From Akkermansiaceae bacterium (GTDB taxonomy: Bacteria; Verrucomicrobiota; Verrucomicrobiia; Verrucomicrobiales; Akkermansiaceae): 8,485 bases of DNA. Location of the stretch: contig JAQGPE010000327.1 in the NCBI GenBank assembly GCA_028293225.1, positions 1-8,485 on the forward strand, in the 5' to 3' direction. The position numbers and the translations under genes are program-made. This document shows positions 6,872 through 8,485 of this stretch, piece after piece. Every line of letters begins with the position of its first letter. Positions within the stretch are counted from its first letter, which is position 1. The notes beneath the pieces were generated by a model that saw only the letters and a program-made list of their open reading frames with translations, was not told where the DNA came from and ran no database searches.

Positions 6872-8209
6872 TCAGCGCATGCGGTAGTAACCGTCCGGAT
6901 TGTAGAGGAAGTAGACATCCTTTGGCGACAGGCGCGGCAGGTAGCTGCATGGCTTGCCATCGGCGCCGACTTCTTCTTTCGAATCCGCGTCACCGGACTG
7001 AGCGACCGGGGCGGCTGGCTTCGAATCAGGATTCATGGTGATCGAGGTTTCCTCGATGCCGTTCACGATGTGGTCGACCCACTTCAGTTTGGCGGCCTCT
7101 TCACCGAACTCGCTCCAGTCACCGCTGGAAGTGTGGGTATACATCTCCTTGATGAACTGATCGGTGGAGATGCCCATCTTCTGAGCGACCGGGGTGGCCA
7201 GACGTTCCCACCAGCGCTGGCTTTCCTTCACCATTTCCGCCTGTTGGGTCAGGTTCATGGTGCCGAACAGCGTGTTGCTGATCTGGTGGTGGAGGATGAT
7301 CGCGTTCGGGTAGGCGTAGGAAACCTTGGCCAGGGTCGTGATGCCGGCGGCCATGGAGGCGGCGAAGGACTTCACGACGACATGGACCGGAGCTTCACTC
7401 GATTCCATGGCCTTCAGTATCCGATAGCCGGCCATCACCGAACCGCCGGGCGACTCGTCGATGACGATGAAGATCGGCAGCTTCTTGTCGGCGTTGTTGA
7501 AGAAGTCGATGCGCTCGGTGATGCGGTCGGCCGTGGCCTTGGTGATCGCGCCGTTCAGCGGGATGCGGCGGTCGGAAATGACCAGCGTGCCGTCTTCGCG
7601 GAGCGGGTTTTCCAGATACTGCGGCTTCGAGTCGGAGTAAGCCTTGCGCTTGGCCGCGATCTCGATCGAGTTCATCTGGTTCTGCAGCTTGCTGACCTCG
7701 ATGCCGGACTCGGCCTGGACAGCCTTCAGCTGGTTGGTGAGGTATTCGGCGCGGGCCTTGGCGATCTCGGCATCGGCGGCGAGCTTGTTGCGCTCCTTCT
7801 CCGTCTTGATGTTCTCCGCCTCGTCATCGGCCTGGCGCTTCACGGCGGCCAGGGAAAGGCGCTCGGCGAGCAGCTCTTTCTCCATCTTGATCTTGGTGAT
7901 CTCGGAGCGCAGTTCGTTGGTGTCCGACTTCAGCTTTTCAGCCGCCAGGTTGTTGTCGGAGCTGAGCTTGTCGGCTTCGGATTTTTCCTTTTCCTTGGCA
8001 GCAGGAGCAGGAGCGGGCGCTGGTGCTGGAGGGGCAGGCGGCGCGGGCGGCGGGGTGACCGGAGCTGGCGGTGCTTCAGGAGTCGCGACCGGTTCGCTCG
8101 CGACAGGCGGGGCCGGAGGCACGGGGATCGGTTCCGTCGTGGCGGGCTGCTGGGCCAGCAGGTAGCCGGTCAGGCTGAGTAGGGCGAGGGTGGAACGGGT
8201 GTATTTCAT
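6872..8209 (-). CDS. Exported ClpP-fold serine protease with Pro/Ala-rich linker and coiled coil
   Basis: Predicted exported protein of 445 residues. The ATG at 8209 gives a Sec signal peptide (MKYTR, hydrophobic core 7-18, cleavage near LLA at 17-19). The alternative GTG at 8290 would add 27 residues before the signal and overlap the upstream gene, so it is rejected. Residues 21-71 are a Pro/Ala linker, and 72-190 are charged, heptad-like helix, probably coiled coil. Residues about 205-385 are a ClpP/crotonase-fold domain: DESPGGSV at 251-258 (oxyanion Gly-Gly), SFAASMAAG at 281-289 with nucleophile Ser285, ILHHQ at 305-309 with His308, and GDWSEFGEEAAKLKWVD at 363-379. That last segment aligns with the ClpP Asp segment (RDRF...GLVD), making Asp364 the third triad member. 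The C-terminal tail ends in YLPRLSPKDVYFLYNPDG and YYRMR. The substrate is unknown; being exported, it cannot use cytoplasmic ClpA/ClpX. The stop is followed by a strong terminator. Confidence 0.8.
   Translation of the reverse strand: MKYTRSTLALLSLTGYLLAQQPATTEPIPVPPAPPVASEPVATPEAPPAPVTPPPAPPAPPAPAPAPAPAAKEKEKSEADKLSSDNNLAAEKLKSDTNELRSEITKIKMEKELLAERLSLAAVKRQADDEAENIKTEKERNKLAADAEIAKARAEYLTNQLKAVQAESGIEVSKLQNQMNSIEIAAKRKAYSDSKPQYLENPLREDGTLVISDRRIPLNGAITKATADRITERIDFFNNADKKLPIFIVIDESPGGSVMAGYRILKAMESSEAPVHVVVKSFAASMAAGITTLAKVSYAYPNAIILHHQISNTLFGTMNLTQQAEMVKESQRWWERLATPVAQKMGISTDQFIKEMYTHTSSGDWSEFGEEAAKLKWVDHIVNGIEETSITMNPDSKPAAPVAQSGDADSKEEVGADGKPCSYLPRLSPKDVYFLYNPDGYYRMR
7990..8148 (-). repeat. 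Low-complexity tract encoding the Pro/Ala-rich linker
   Basis: Near-repetitive GC-rich sequence (runs of GGAGC, GGCGC and GGTGCT on the plus strand) encodes the PPAPP/APAPAP linker, residues 21-71 of the exported ClpP-like protein. It is a codon-level consequence of a flexible spacer and a likely site of length variation between strains. Confidence 0.6.
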
Positions 8210-8243
8210 ACCTGGTGCGTAGAGTGTCACGAAACGGCTCGAT

Positions 8244-8485
8244 TCAAGCGTCGTCGGAGGAGCCGCTTGTCTCCTTTTCCTTCGCGTCACGGGCCTGCTT
8301 TCTCAAGCCGATGTAGATCATGACCCCGGCGAAGACGAGGAAAAGACATGCGCCAATTCCCAAAATGCGGACGATGCGGCTCCCGCCCTCTTGGAAACTG
8401 GCATTGCTGATCACCTCTGGCGGGGTCTCACCGGGCAGGCGTGCCAAAATTACTTTGGAGTCCTTAATCTCTCCACGTGTTAGAA
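8244..8485 (-). CDS. Single-pass membrane protein, probably the C-terminal part of a larger gene (5'-partial)
   Basis: The family is not recognised. The reading frame is open to the window edge, so the gene may begin outside. The first candidate start inside is TTG at 8447, giving 67 residues. The upstream frame (reading RGEIKDSKVI, then LARLPGETPPEV) looks coding. Counting from the TTG there is one clear membrane segment, about 26-47 (VRILGIGACLFLVFAGVMIYIG), followed by a basic stretch (LRKQARDAKEK) and an acidic Ser/Asp tail. The positive-inside rule puts the C-terminus in the cytoplasm and the N-terminal part outside, which fits the end of a larger membrane-anchored protein better than a free micropeptide. 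It lies 34 bases upstream of the exported ClpP-like gene on the same strand, so the two are probably co-transcribed. Confidence 0.55.
   Translation of the reverse strand, partial: LTRGEIKDSKVILARLPGETPPEVISNASFQEGGSRIVRILGIGACLFLVFAGVMIYIGLRKQARDAKEKETSGSSDDA

Noticed and set aside
6227..8182. A 651-codon open frame on the plus strand
   Set aside because: It runs antisense through most of the SDR gene, the gap with the intrinsic terminator, and nearly the whole ClpP-like gene. Its product is compositionally odd (long Gly/Arg/His-rich runs) with no recognisable domain. High GC content makes such antisense frames common, and both genes opposite have clear family motifs.
8210..8290. Upstream GTG start (8290) for the ClpP-like protein
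   Set aside because: It would bury the signal peptide and overlap the end of the upstream membrane-protein gene by 47 bases; the ATG at 8209 gives a clean signal sequence.
1..8485. CRISPR arrays, tRNA or rRNA genes, insertion sequences, Pho boxes
   Set aside because: No regularly spaced repeats, cloverleaf-like sequence, transposase or terminal inverted repeats were seen. The promoter of the pst operon, where a Pho box would lie, is outside the window.

Overview
The window is a stretch of GC-rich bacterial chromosome with ordinary housekeeping and accessory genes. No mobile element, rRNA, tRNA or CRISPR array is visible. It most resembles a member of the Verrucomicrobiota (Luteolibacter-like). 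The grounds are the high GC content, mostly weak or absent Shine-Dalgarno sequences, and a secreted lectin-like protein ending in the SYKV..S.DL..W....FFRV tail that is frequent in exported verrucomicrobial proteins. The phosphate transporter permeases also carry long extra periplasmic segments. The taxonomic call is an inference from protein style, not a measurement.

Bases 1-3412 (+ strand) hold a compact phosphate-uptake operon, pstC-pstA-pstB. pstC is cut at its 5' end by the window edge. pstA follows after 12 bases, and pstB overlaps the end of pstA by 7 bases. PstC and PstA form the membrane channel and PstB is the ATPase; the periplasmic binding protein PstS is presumably encoded upstream of the window. 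No phoU follows: a GC-rich hairpin spans the pstB stop codon and the next gene faces the other way.

Bases 3434-4540 (- strand) encode a secreted L-type-lectin-like protein. Across a 158-base intergenic region that contains an 11-base direct repeat, a LuxR-type regulator without a receiver domain is transcribed divergently (4699-5919, +). Its stop lies 10 bases from the stop of a convergent short-chain dehydrogenase/reductase (5930-6664, -). A plausible promoter for that gene lies in the 207-base gap that follows, which also contains a strong intrinsic terminator for the next gene.

Bases 6872-8485 (- strand) hold two co-oriented genes. One is a small single-pass membrane protein or the C-terminal end of a larger one, cut by the window edge. 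The other is an exported ClpP-fold serine protease with a proline/alanine-rich linker and a long coiled coil in front of a domain that retains a Ser-His-Asp triad. An exported ClpP-like enzyme cannot work with cytoplasmic Clp ATPases, so its substrate and partner are open questions. It is the most interesting item in the window. The rest is well-known families with some unusual extensions.
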